Shown here: positions 16,840 through 25,479 of the stretch, piece by piece | Layout: the number at the start of each line of letters is the position of its first letter | Position numbering within the stretch: the stretch's first letter is position 1 | Assembly: GCA_029338875.1 (NCBI GenBank) | Contig: JAQYBF010000006.1 | Coordinates: forward strand, 1-33,685 | Direction of reading: 5' to 3' | From: Lachnospiraceae bacterium | GTDB taxonomy: Bacteria > Bacillota > Clostridia > Lachnospirales > Lachnospiraceae | Length of the DNA: 33,685 nucleotides | Program-made: the position numbers and the translations under genes | The notes under the pieces: model-generated | Databases searched by the model: none | What the model saw: only the letters and a program-made list of their open reading frames with translations | Told to the model about the DNA's origin: nothing

Positions 16840-18567
16840 TCAGATCTTTTTCGTCTTTCCCTTGCGAAACTTCCGGATGACGAGGACTGCGCATCCGGCC
16901 AGGGCAAGGATCAGAACAGCCCATCCCCAGATGGGCATCTTCAAGATGTTGTAGCAGCGGACATTGACCCACATGCTGTTGATGGCCTTGCTCTGATTGG
17001 CATCGAAATAGCGCATGATGCTGGACCTCTGGATCACATCCTTACCGGGATACTGGGCGCCCAGCTGCCTCTGGATGGATTCGGCCGGCACATTCAAAAG
17101 ATAGGCCGGGTCTGAATTTTTTTCATCGCCCGCGAAAAAGTAAGTCAGATCGTAGGGCTTGGCCGTGCTGTCCCCGTCCCTGGCTCCGTATTTCCACTTC
17201 AGGTATTCAAGAATCCGGGGATCGGAACCACCCGAAATGCAGGAGGTGTAGCCGATGTAATACATATTCCGAATGGCATTGTCGGGCCGGGAGACAAAGT
17301 TAATGAAGGCCTCGGCTGCCTGCTGCTTGTCCGGGTCATTGCCGATACCGCTCTTCAGCATGCACCAGCCGTCAAAGTAGATATTGGTGCTCTCCTCGGG
17401 AACCGCAAAATCCAGCCGGATTCCGTCCTCATCGGCCTGATCCATAGTATAGACGGCATCGCCCGACCACTGATAGTTGGCGGCGACCTTGCCTGTGATC
17501 ATGTCGGCTTTTCCGGCATCAACCTCGAAGGAATAGACATTGTCCTTCATGTTCTGGAGCCAGTTCTGAACCCTGGCGATCATCTGTGGCGACGTGTTGT
17601 TCATCACGTCCTCGAGCTTTTCCTTGTAATCGGAGGAATTGATAAAATCCGGATTCACAAGCTTATCATGCTCCAGGGCACCGACTGCAGCGAAATAGCA
17701 TTCCCGGACGCTGTCCTTGATGGTCACCCGGTTCTTAAATTTCGGATTGGAAAGGATGTCCCAGGTGGATGCCTCTTTCCTGGTCACAAGCTTCGGATTG
17801 TAGACAATGCCTGTGACGCCCCACATATAGCCGGCCGCATAGCTGCTCCAGGCCTTGCCGTCGATCTTGTGATTCCTGAAGATGGATGAAATATAGGGCG
17901 ATACCCCATTGGTGTAATAATTCAGGGGATTGGAGCTGTCGAAGAAGCCATCGGACAGAGGCACCAGCTTATCCTCACTGATCAGCTTCATGAACATGTA
18001 TTCCGAGGGGCAGATCAGATCATAGCTGTCGCCCAGGGTCAGCATGTTATAGAGGTCTTCATTTGTACCGAAGGTCGAATACTCAACCTTGACTTTGACT
18101 CCGTAATTCTTCTCGTACCAGTCCTCGAAATCCTCGATCATGGACTTCTTTCCGATGATCTTACCGGAAGGCAGATCGATGGCCTCGGAGGCATCCCAGT
18201 CTCCTTCATCCATATACTCTTCCCAGTTGCAGACACGGAGGGTGACAGTTTTCTCGTCGGATTTCGCGTCAGACCTGTTTCCTGTTTCTGCAGCTGATAC
18301 GTCACCTGACCCTGCATCTGACTTGTTTCCTGTCTCTGCACTCGTTCCCTGCTTTGTCTGGTCTGCCTCCGCAGCCCTTACAGAGGTCGGAGTAAAAACA
18401 GATATCAGAGCAAGAACTACCAGAAGAAGACCTGCGCCCAGACGGGTCAGACCCTTTCCGTTCAGTCTCTGCAGGCTGAATTTTTCTCTGCTCATGCCCT
18501 TCATTTCCTGCCTGAAATCGGGTTCAATATGAGATTTATTCAGAAGCTTACTATTATGCCTTCTCAC
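16840..18567 (-). CDS. potD: PotD-like polyamine-binding protein with C-terminal membrane anchor
   Basis: 575 residues. A periplasmic-binding-protein-like domain (about 108-535) has the PotD pattern: VCNWEEYMDEG near the start, YDLICPSEYMFMKLI, and NYQWSGDAVYTMDQA. It would bind spermidine or putrescine outside the cell and deliver it to PotBC. The GTG at 18567 has an AAGGAGG 6 nt upstream and overlaps potC by 14 bp. Starts at codons 22 or 25 (ATG) would give a more normal signal peptide. Hydrophobic residues 43-60 and VRA|AEA look like a signal peptide. A low-complexity linker (66-107) contains two copies of AETGN(K/R)SDA. A second hydrophobic helix at about 545-564 with a basic tail would anchor the protein at its C-terminus; classical Gram-positive PotD is a lipoprotein and no lipobox is seen. 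Confidence 0.9.
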   Translation of the reverse strand: MRRHNSKLLNKSHIEPDFRQEMKGMSREKFSLQRLNGKGLTRLGAGLLLVVLALISVFTPTSVRAAEADQTKQGTSAETGNKSDAGSGDVSAAETGNRSDAKSDEKTVTLRVCNWEEYMDEGDWDASEAIDLPSGKIIGKKSMIEDFEDWYEKNYGVKVKVEYSTFGTNEDLYNMLTLGDSYDLICPSEYMFMKLISEDKLVPLSDGFFDSSNPLNYYTNGVSPYISSIFRNHKIDGKAWSSYAAGYMWGVTGIVYNPKLVTRKEASTWDILSNPKFKNRVTIKDSVRECYFAAVGALEHDKLVNPDFINSSDYKEKLEDVMNNTSPQMIARVQNWLQNMKDNVYSFEVDAGKADMITGKVAANYQWSGDAVYTMDQADEDGIRLDFAVPEESTNIYFDGWCMLKSGIGNDPDKQQAAEAFINFVSRPDNAIRNMYYIGYTSCISGGSDPRILEYLKWKYGARDGDSTAKPYDLTYFFAGDEKNSDPAYLLNVPAESIQRQLGAQYPGKDVIQRSSIMRYFDANQSKAINSMWVNVRCYNILKMPIWGWAVLILALAGCAVLVIRKFRKGKTKKI

Positions 18568-19384
18568 TTCCGCCCTCCTTCTTCAGTCGATTCTCATTCC
18601 GTCCGGCGAAGAGATTGGCCGCCACAACGACCAGGATAACGACTACGAAAATCAGTGTCGACAGAGCCCAGAGAGCGGTCTTGATCGTGGTCTGGGAGCC
18701 CTTGGTCGCATTGACGACATAGGTCGAAATGGTATTGAAGGTTGCCGGCTTGGTATAGGTTGCAATGAAGTAGTCATCCAGTGACAGGGTGACCGCCAGA
18801 CCGAAGCCCGAAATAATGCCCGGCATAAGCTGAGGCAGAATGACCTGACGGATGGCCCGGCCGGGTCTGGCCCCCAGATCCAGGGCGGCTTCATACTGAC
18901 TGGAATCCAGCTGCTTTAATTTGGGCAGGACCGAGAGGTAGACAAAGGGCGCCGACAGAACCACATGACCGATGATAAGCGGTAGATAGGAATCCTTATT
19001 CATATGAAGGACTACCACCAGAAGGACGCACATGGAAAAGCCCGTGACAACATCCGCATTGATGACCGGGATCTGGTTCAGTCCATTGATCATCTTCTTC
19101 ATCTTCTGACCGGAATAGAAGGCACCGATCGCGCCCGTCGTTCCGAGAACAGTCGATATCAGAGCCGAAACAAAGGCCAGGGCCAGAGTTCCGATGATCA
19201 TATCCCGAAGCTCAGGCGTCGTAAAAAGCGTGATATAGTTCTGCAGGGAGAAGCCCCGGATGGCTCCCAGGTTGGTGGAGCTTGTAAAGCTGTAAACCGC
19301 AAGAATCAGGATGGGGAAATACAGGGCAAAAAGCATAATGACAAAGAAGACTGCCCGTCCGATTCCAATTTTCTTCTCTTTCAA
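18554..19384 (-). CDS. potC: Spermidine/putrescine ABC transporter permease PotC
   Basis: 276 residues with about six membrane segments. The EAA loop that docks onto the ATPase is at about 165-189 (EAALDLGARPGRAIRQVILP). SLDDYFIATY near the end is typical of PotC, where the Asp-Asp pair is conserved. It forms the membrane channel with PotB. Its start overlaps the potB stop by 4 bp (ATGA), and its end carries the ribosome binding site for potD, so translation of the permeases and binding protein is tightly linked. Confidence 0.96.
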   Translation of the reverse strand: MKEKKIGIGRAVFFVIMLFALYFPILILAVYSFTSSTNLGAIRGFSLQNYITLFTTPELRDMIIGTLALAFVSALISTVLGTTGAIGAFYSGQKMKKMINGLNQIPVINADVVTGFSMCVLLVVVLHMNKDSYLPLIIGHVVLSAPFVYLSVLPKLKQLDSSQYEAALDLGARPGRAIRQVILPQLMPGIISGFGLAVTLSLDDYFIATYTKPATFNTISTYVVNATKGSQTTIKTALWALSTLIFVVVILVVVAANLFAGRNENRLKKEGGSEKA

Positions 19385-20175
19385 AACCGAGCACCTCCTC
19401 TGACTGTATCCTTTTCACTGCTGTCACTGAAGAAAGTAAAGAGACAGATGATACCGAGAAGGATCAGGGCAATCATGGAACCGCCGTTCCAGTTGTAGGC
19501 CGCGAAATAGCTTCCGATCAGGGAGCCCATGATATAGGTCTTGTTATAGAGCATATCCAGAACCACGTAGTTGGTCATGGCCGGAAGAAAGACCATGGAG
19601 ATTCCGCTCATGACACCCGGGATTGAAAGGGGCAGGGTTACCTGGAGAAAGGCCCTCTTCGGATTGGCACCCAGATCCTCTGCTGCCTCCAGAAGAGCCG
19701 GGTCTAACTTTTCAATCGAACTGTAGATCGGCAGAATCATAAAGGGCAGGAAATCATAGGTCATGCCGATCACAGCATTGAGGAAGGGATAGAAGGCCAG
19801 GTTTCCTTCGATGGCGGTCAGAACCTCCTTCAGTGCCGTAATCCGGAGAGAGAAGTTGATCCACATAGGGATAATGAACATCATCAGGGCCACGCTCCTG
19901 GATTTCATCCGGCTGGTCGCAAGAAAATAAGCCAGAGGATAGGCCAGAAGAACGCAGACAATGGTCGTGACTGCGGCCAGGGCCAGAGAATAAACCAGGG
20001 TGCCCATGGTGTTCGGATTGGTAAAGAAGCCGGTCAGATTGGCAAATGTAAACCGTCCCGTACCGTCCGTAAAGGCGTAATATGCCAGTACCAGAAGCGG
20101 CGCTGCTACAAATAAAAGGAGAAAAAGTGCATAAGGAATGCAGAGATTCTTTCTGGAAAAACGCATTTTTCTCAT
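19381..20175 (-). CDS. potB: Spermidine/putrescine ABC transporter permease PotB
   Basis: 264 residues, about six membrane segments. The EAA loop is at about 163-187 (EAAEDLGANPKRAFLQVTLP), and NYVVLDML follows as in PotB proteins. The ATG at 20175 sits only a few bases after AGGAAGGA; the ATG three codons later (20166) has better spacing and may be the true start. It lies 17 bp after potA and overlaps potC. Confidence 0.95.
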   Translation of the reverse strand: MRKMRFSRKNLCIPYALFLLLFVAAPLLVLAYYAFTDGTGRFTFANLTGFFTNPNTMGTLVYSLALAAVTTIVCVLLAYPLAYFLATSRMKSRSVALMMFIIPMWINFSLRITALKEVLTAIEGNLAFYPFLNAVIGMTYDFLPFMILPIYSSIEKLDPALLEAAEDLGANPKRAFLQVTLPLSIPGVMSGISMVFLPAMTNYVVLDMLYNKTYIMGSLIGSYFAAYNWNGGSMIALILLGIICLFTFFSDSSEKDTVRGGARF

Positions 20176-20192
20176 TCCTTCCTGTAAGTGTA

Positions 20193-21716
20193 TTATTTCC
20201 TTTTGGTGACCGTGAACTTCATCTTGTCTGTCGGCATGATCAGGCCGACCCGGTCGCCCATGTTCCAGAGGTCCTCGTCATAGACGGCGAAATCCTGCTC
20301 GGTATCGGTATGAACGATGTAGAGATAATGGTCACCTTCATAAATCAGATTGGAGATATTGCCGTATTCCAGACCTTCCTCCTGATCATCGGTCATCTCG
20401 ATATCCTCGGGCTGAATGGAGGCAAGTACCCGGATCCGGTCGAAGTCGACCTCCTCTCCCTGGGCATCGATGATGGTGCCGTCCTCCTGCCGCTTTGATC
20501 CCGGAAGCAGGTGAGTCAGGCTGACGTGGAGAAGCCTGTCATTATAGGAAAGCCTCTGGTCCTTGTTGATATCCACGGCGAAGGTATTGGTATTGTCCTC
20601 AGCCTTTATGACATGAATCCCGTCCGGCTCCAGGCGGATGCCGACCGCATCGCCGACTTTCTGGGACTTTGTCGTCCGGGCGACGATCTCATTCTTTCCG
20701 GACTGCATGGTGATCTCATAGTGCATGCCCTTGAAGATGACGCCGATGACCTCGGCATGAATGATGCCATCCTCAGGAGCCACGATCTCGACATCCTCGG
20801 GACGGACCACGGCTGTCACATGGGTTCCCTGGGGGAAGTCATCCAGGCATTCGAAAGCTCCGCCGCAGAAACGAACCTGACGGTCGCCGGTCATAAGACC
20901 GCTGAAAATGTTGGATTCACCGATAAAGTCGGCGACAAAAATATTCTTGGGCTCATTATAGATGTCTTCCGGCGTTCCGATCTGCTGAATCCTGCCCTCA
21001 CTCATGACAACGATCTTGTCCGACATGGTCAGAGCTTCCTCCTGATCATGAGTGACATAGATAAAGGTGATGCCAAGCTTATCGTGCATGGCCTTCAGTT
21101 CGAGCTGCATCTCCTGGCGCATCTTAAGGTCCAGAGCCGCCAGGGGTTCATCCAGAAGGAGGATCTCCGGTTCATTGACCAGGGCACGTCCGATGGCGAT
21201 CCGCTGCTGCTGTCCGCCGGAAAGAGTCGACACCGCCCGGTCCTCAAAACCCTCGAGATCTACCAGGGAAAGGATCCGCTTTACCTTTTTCTCAATCTGA
21301 TCCTTGGGCATCTTCTTCTGCTTTAAGCCGAAGGCGATATTGTCATAGATATTCATGTGAGGGAAAAGGGCATAGCGCTGAAAGACCGTATTGATAGGCC
21401 TCTCATAGGGAGGCAGGTTGGTGATGGACTTTCCGTTCAGAAGGATTTCTCCCGAGGTCGGAAGCTCAAATCCTGCGATCATCCGAAGAGTCGTCGTCTT
21501 GCCGCAGCCGCTGGGTCCAAGGAAGGTAACAAATTCACCCTTCTTTACATCCAGGTTAAAGTCTTCCACAGCAATAAAGCCGTTGTCTTCATACTGCTTC
21601 ATGACATGGCGAAGTTCGATGATATTCTCTGCAGCCGGCTCATTTGAAAGAGCGCCGGCCGGGCTGCCGCCGTTTGCATGACCCGGACTGTGGAATCTGG
21701 AATTCAAAAATTTCAT
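20193..21716 (-). CDS. potA: Spermidine/putrescine ABC transporter ATPase PotA, with duplicated C-terminal TOBE-like region
   Basis: 507 residues, well above the usual 350-385. The ATPase domain is complete: Walker A GPSGCGKTT at 67-75, Q loop, signature LSGGQQQR at 165-172, Walker B LLLDEP at 186-191 and a switch histidine in VTHDQEEA. It powers polyamine import. An N-terminal extension of about 30 residues is Gly/Pro/Ala-rich. The C-terminal part holds two similar units, each opening with a PEDVEI/PEDIEM motif, with the second beginning near RVLASIQPEDIEM. This suggests a duplicated TOBE domain, where substrate feedback often acts. First gene of potABCD; GGGAG lies 8 nt before the ATG. No confident promoter was found, only a TATATT with weak -35. 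Confidence 0.95.
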   Translation of the reverse strand: MKFLNSRFHSPGHANGGSPAGALSNEPAAENIIELRHVMKQYEDNGFIAVEDFNLDVKKGEFVTFLGPSGCGKTTTLRMIAGFELPTSGEILLNGKSITNLPPYERPINTVFQRYALFPHMNIYDNIAFGLKQKKMPKDQIEKKVKRILSLVDLEGFEDRAVSTLSGGQQQRIAIGRALVNEPEILLLDEPLAALDLKMRQEMQLELKAMHDKLGITFIYVTHDQEEALTMSDKIVVMSEGRIQQIGTPEDIYNEPKNIFVADFIGESNIFSGLMTGDRQVRFCGGAFECLDDFPQGTHVTAVVRPEDVEIVAPEDGIIHAEVIGVIFKGMHYEITMQSGKNEIVARTTKSQKVGDAVGIRLEPDGIHVIKAEDNTNTFAVDINKDQRLSYNDRLLHVSLTHLLPGSKRQEDGTIIDAQGEEVDFDRIRVLASIQPEDIEMTDDQEEGLEYGNISNLIYEGDHYLYIVHTDTEQDFAVYDEDLWNMGDRVGLIMPTDKMKFTVTKRK

Positions 21717-21813
21717 TTCATAATCTCCCGGGAAAATATTTAGAAAAAAATTCCCTTACAATATACAGGTAACAAAAGATACCTCTAAAATTTTTAAAAA
21801 GCCTCTCAGAACT

Positions 21814-21859
21814 AAAAAAAACCGATAAAAGGCAAGGAAGTCATTGAGGCTCCCTTGCC
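21814..21859 (-). terminator. Terminator after the SPFH protein gene
   Basis: Read on the minus strand, GGCAAGGGAG pairs with CTTCCTTGCC (21831-21859, one G-T pair, 9-nt loop), followed by TTTTATCGG and then a run of eight T. It closes the SPFH transcript and isolates potA. Confidence 0.85.
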
Positions 21860-21973
21860 CTGTTACTTCTAAAATACTGAGAATAGATAATTTATGATTG
21901 TTTCTGATCAACTGCTGCAGAATTGCTTCAAGACCTGCCGCGCATTCCTTCGGCAGACAGATATCCGAAATCC

Positions 21974-23077
21974 TTACTGCTTCTGTCCGCAGTGAATGCA
22001 GTAGGTTTCGTTATCCGGTGTCAGCTCTCCGCAGTGATCGCAGACATGAAAGCCCTTTCCTTCCACGGAATCTTCGATGGCTTCCGTGGTTCTGGCCGCA
22101 TCGACTCCGCCCTTTCCGGTTTCTGGAGTGATACAGGGATCCGGTGCATCCTTTTTCTCCGGCTTCGGTGTCTTATCCACCGGCGTTGCATCACCGATGC
22201 CAAGAGATTCACCGACCAGGCCCAGAGAGCTTACCGCATTGGCGATATCGGACGGCATATAAATCTTCGTTGCACGTCCGTCAGAGACTTCCTTCAGAGC
22301 CTCAATGCCCTTCAGTCTCAGAACCGACTCACCGATATTGGCTTCATTCAGCTTCTTTAAGCCTTCGGCCTCTGCCTCATAAACCATCTTCACAGATTTT
22401 GCACGGCCTTCGGCCAGGGCGATCTGTGCATCACGCTCTGCCTCTGCCGCAAGGATCTTGGCCTTCTTATCACCCTCAGCCCGGCTGACAACAGCCTCCT
22501 GATGGGCCTGAGCCTCGAGGACGGTCTGCCGACGCTCCCGCTCTGCCCGCATCTGCTTGGTCATGACCTCTTCGATTTCCTTGGGCGGCTGGATATTCTT
22601 GATCTCAACTCTCGTGACCTTGATTCCCCAGGCATCGGTTGCCTCGTCCAGGATGGTCTGCATTTTACCATTGATGACCTCACGGCTGGTCAGGGTCTGA
22701 TCGAGCTCCATATCACCGATGATATTCCGAAGGGTGGTTGCCGACAGGTTCTGAAGACCTGACATGGGCGACTCGACGCCGTAGGTGAAAAGCTTGGAAT
22801 CGAAGACCTTGCAGAAGACAACCGAATCGATCTGCATGGTGACATTATCCTTGGTGATTACAGCCTGTGGCGGAAAATCAAGGACCTGTTCCTTCATGGA
22901 AATCACGTTGGCGACACGCTCAATGAAAGGCGTCTTTACGTGGAGGCCGGCATTCCAGGTCTCCTTATATTTACCGAGACGTTCGATAATGAAGGTTTTG
23001 CCCTGGGGAACGATACGAATATTGACGAGGATTAGAATCAGAATGATGATTAAGACAATGACAAGAAAAATAAACAT
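21974..23077 (-). CDS. SPFH/band-7 membrane protein with C-terminal zinc ribbon
   Basis: 367 residues from the ATG at 23077, which has a perfect AAGGAGGGG upstream; a longer frame from 23140 lacks one. An N-terminal membrane helix (about 2-20) is followed by the SPFH domain (VPQGKTFIIERLGKYKETWNAG, quoted in part), as in QmcA/stomatin-like proteins. A helical region rich in Glu, Ala and Arg (about 180-260) ends it. The tail, after a Pro/Asp-rich linker, carries two CxxC pairs (Cys346, 349, 360, 363), a zinc ribbon. SPFH proteins form ring-like scaffolds in membrane microdomains and often regulate proteases. No NfeD or FtsH gene is adjacent. The 712-residue membrane protein lies 123 bp upstream and may be a functional neighbour. 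Confidence 0.9.
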   Translation of the reverse strand: MFIFLVIVLIIILILILVNIRIVPQGKTFIIERLGKYKETWNAGLHVKTPFIERVANVISMKEQVLDFPPQAVITKDNVTMQIDSVVFCKVFDSKLFTYGVESPMSGLQNLSATTLRNIIGDMELDQTLTSREVINGKMQTILDEATDAWGIKVTRVEIKNIQPPKEIEEVMTKQMRAERERRQTVLEAQAHQEAVVSRAEGDKKAKILAAEAERDAQIALAEGRAKSVKMVYEAEAEGLKKLNEANIGESVLRLKGIEALKEVSDGRATKIYMPSDIANAVSSLGLVGESLGIGDATPVDKTPKPEKKDAPDPCITPETGKGGVDAARTTEAIEDSVEGKGFHVCDHCGELTPDNETYCIHCGQKQ

Positions 23078-23152
23078 AACCCCTCCTTCCAAAAGACCGG
23101 AAAAGCTGTCCGCTTCAGCAGCATTTTTCTGTTCCTTCAATACAGATTAACA

Positions 23153-23181
23153 ATATCATAGAAATGTTAAATCTGCATCAA
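23153..23181 (-). promoter_or_regulatory. Likely promoter of the SPFH protein gene
   Basis: On the minus strand TTGATG (23176-23181) and TGATAT (23153-23158) are 17 bp apart. Transcription would start about 70 nt before the ATG at 23077. Confidence 0.45.
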
Positions 23182-23200
23182 ATTCCGAAAAAATATATTT

Positions 23201-25339
23201 CTACCAGCTTGTCCGGTGCTCGTCCGTGACCTTCTCCGTGTCCGGATCGACGAGATAGAAGCCTTCGATCTTAGCGTCCTGCAGGGCCCCGTCATAGACC
23301 TTCTCGCAGACGATTTCGATCTGACCATCAGAAGCATTCGCATTTGTGTTCTGATAAAGGCGGTATTCGACCTGACGAGTCGTGGAGGCCGAATTTTCTG
23401 TGGTTTTTGCGACTGTCGCATAGGTATCACCCTTGGCGCTGCTTCCAAAAGACAGACTCATATTCGGATAGGAAGAGTTTTCCTTCAGATACTGAAAGAC
23501 AAGGGACATTGAAGTCTTTACCGGGTCTGCATTTTCATCAGTCTCCGCATCCGAATCACTGCTGTCCAAGCTGTCGCTGTTATCGAGGTCCGCGTCTGCG
23601 GAATCCGAATCATCTGCAGCGTCATCCTCAGAGCTACTGTCAGAAGATTCATCCGACGATTGATCCGAGGAGCTCTTCTCCTTCGCATTCACTGACGAAG
23701 AGGATCCTCCGGCACTGTCCAGTTTTTCGGCATCCGGCCAGTACTGCATGAGGATGGAATCTGCTGTGCGGAAATACTCCTCATGGGAGCCGTCGCCTGA
23801 ATCCTTTCCTGTATACTTGATGGCAAGATACCAGAAATTCCACTGATAGATGGAGGAAGTAGACTTGAAAGCATGCTGCCAGGGGAAAAGGATGGTTACA
23901 TCTTCTCCGTTTCCTTCCAGCCTTCGCTGATCAGAACTGGTTAGAAAAGGACCGGAGGATGACAGAAGGAGACCCACACCGACAGCGATCACCAGAGTCG
24001 CCGTCACAAGGTAGGAAATCATTCTCCGAAGGGCGATCTTTTCCTTGCTCCAGTAACTAACGGTTTTAGGCTCTACCAGGAATACCGTCTTCTGCTCAGC
24101 GGTATCTTCCTGCGAATCCTCTCCGGACTCATCTTCATCGAAATCTTCTTCTGAATCATAGGAATCCGGATCGTATCTGGAAGATCTGTTAAAGCGAAAA
24201 CCTTCTCTGGATTGAGATTCCCTGTCATATTCCGAATTTCTGTCATATGGAGATTCCTCATTATCCCGGAATCCGTCATCATTCTCTGAAGTCGGACCGT
24301 TCAGATTGTTTTCATTTTGCTGATCTTCTTCCTGATCCGAAGTATCCTCTTCTTCCTGCCTGGGCAGTTTTCTCTTCTTCCACTTTTTCCGGAAGGTCTT
24401 AAAGCTTCCGGCTTCCTTCCCTCTTTCCGCTTTGGTGGCTGCCCTTTCGATCCTTGTCCGAACAGACTGATAGCAGTAGAGAAGAAGGATCACCGTAGAA
24501 ATGACTGACCCGAATATACCGAAGGCCGGGTAGAAATACCAGCCGTTTTTCCGTATCAGGAAAACATTCAGGCCGGCAAAAAGAAAGGGAAGAGACAAAA
24601 GAAGGATCGTAAGACCGCGGAAAAGCTGCATGCCGCTGCCATTGGAGTTTCGCGTCCTGGCAATGGAGCGCACCGCATCTCTCATTTCCTGAGCCTGATA
24701 GCTGACGTGACCGTTTCCGACAACCCAGCGTGCCACCATCCCGTCCGAAGGGAAGACTGCCTTGTCTTCGAAAGGATTCTTCTCGAAGGTCAGACTGGTA
24801 TAGCTCTTGTACCATTCTTCCGTATCTTCCGAACCGCTCTGAATAGCTGTGATCAGCCGGTAAAGGGAATAGAGTTTCTTGCCTTTGATATCCAGAATAT
24901 CCGTATCGATCTGATCCAGAGCCTGTTTTGCCAGACCGATTTCAGACCTCAGAATATCAATAGCGGCCATGGATAAAAGAACCTGATTTGCAGCTTCCGG
25001 ATACTGCCAGAGTTCATTGTGATAGAGCCAGAGATTATAGTCATGCCGGCCCTTCATAGGAAGCCGTCCGGCTCTGCTGGCAAAGCTCCAGGCAATGATG
25101 GTGCGGATACCCAGAAGGGCGAAAAAGAGGGCAAGAACCACAAAAGGGATAACCCAGGGCGAGATGCCATCCAGCAGAAGATAAGCACCGAACCAGTAAG
25201 CAAGAATGACCGCCAGCAAAATCACAAGAATCGCCGGAATCCAGCGGGTGGATCTCAGGCTTTCTGCCAGCCGTCTTCCACGCCAGTCCCATTTGTAGCT
25301 TTTCGGATCAAAGTCCTCATACTGGTATATATTTCCCAT
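23201..25339 (-). CDS. Five-pass membrane protein with acidic linker and Ser/Asp-rich outer region, function unknown
   Basis: 712 residues; I do not recognise the family. Membrane segments are predicted at about 33-55, 61-83, 240-262, 270-290 and 440-460. The region 84-239 is a soluble helical domain with a possible TPR-like character (YNLWLYHNELWQYPEAANQ, then LLSMAAIDILRSEIGLAKQA). After TM4 comes a basic stretch (KTFRKKWKKRKLPR), then an acidic linker (about 328-415) rich in Glu, Asp, Asn and Ser. After TM5 the C-terminal 250 residues should lie outside and contain a Ser/Asp-rich run (about 542-605) and then a beta-rich domain ending in DEHRTSW. It sits between hipA and the SPFH gene on the same strand. 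No enzyme motif or lipobox is seen. The start MGNIYQYEDFD is followed within 20 residues by aromatic and charged residues, and an AAAGGAAA precedes it. Confidence 0.75.
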   Translation of the reverse strand: MGNIYQYEDFDPKSYKWDWRGRRLAESLRSTRWIPAILVILLAVILAYWFGAYLLLDGISPWVIPFVVLALFFALLGIRTIIAWSFASRAGRLPMKGRHDYNLWLYHNELWQYPEAANQVLLSMAAIDILRSEIGLAKQALDQIDTDILDIKGKKLYSLYRLITAIQSGSEDTEEWYKSYTSLTFEKNPFEDKAVFPSDGMVARWVVGNGHVSYQAQEMRDAVRSIARTRNSNGSGMQLFRGLTILLLSLPFLFAGLNVFLIRKNGWYFYPAFGIFGSVISTVILLLYCYQSVRTRIERAATKAERGKEAGSFKTFRKKWKKRKLPRQEEEDTSDQEEDQQNENNLNGPTSENDDGFRDNEESPYDRNSEYDRESQSREGFRFNRSSRYDPDSYDSEEDFDEDESGEDSQEDTAEQKTVFLVEPKTVSYWSKEKIALRRMISYLVTATLVIAVGVGLLLSSSGPFLTSSDQRRLEGNGEDVTILFPWQHAFKSTSSIYQWNFWYLAIKYTGKDSGDGSHEEYFRTADSILMQYWPDAEKLDSAGGSSSSVNAKEKSSSDQSSDESSDSSSEDDAADDSDSADADLDNSDSLDSSDSDAETDENADPVKTSMSLVFQYLKENSSYPNMSLSFGSSAKGDTYATVAKTTENSASTTRQVEYRLYQNTNANASDGQIEIVCEKVYDGALQDAKIEGFYLVDPDTEKVTDEHRTSW

Positions 25340-25479
25340 CTGATTTCCTTTCAGATTACTGACCTCTACTATATTGCCAGTCTACTCTCTTTTTCCGTTG
25401 ATTCCCATACCTCTTTTCAAAGGGGGTGCTTAAAGTCTCAGACTGACAGAAACAAAATTCAAAACCATATGTCACATGA

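Noticed and set aside
18505-18567. Rejecting the GTG start of potD
   Set aside because: I considered the ATGs at codons 22 and 25 as the start, but the strong AAGGAGG 6 nt before the GTG favours the longer form; the question remains open.
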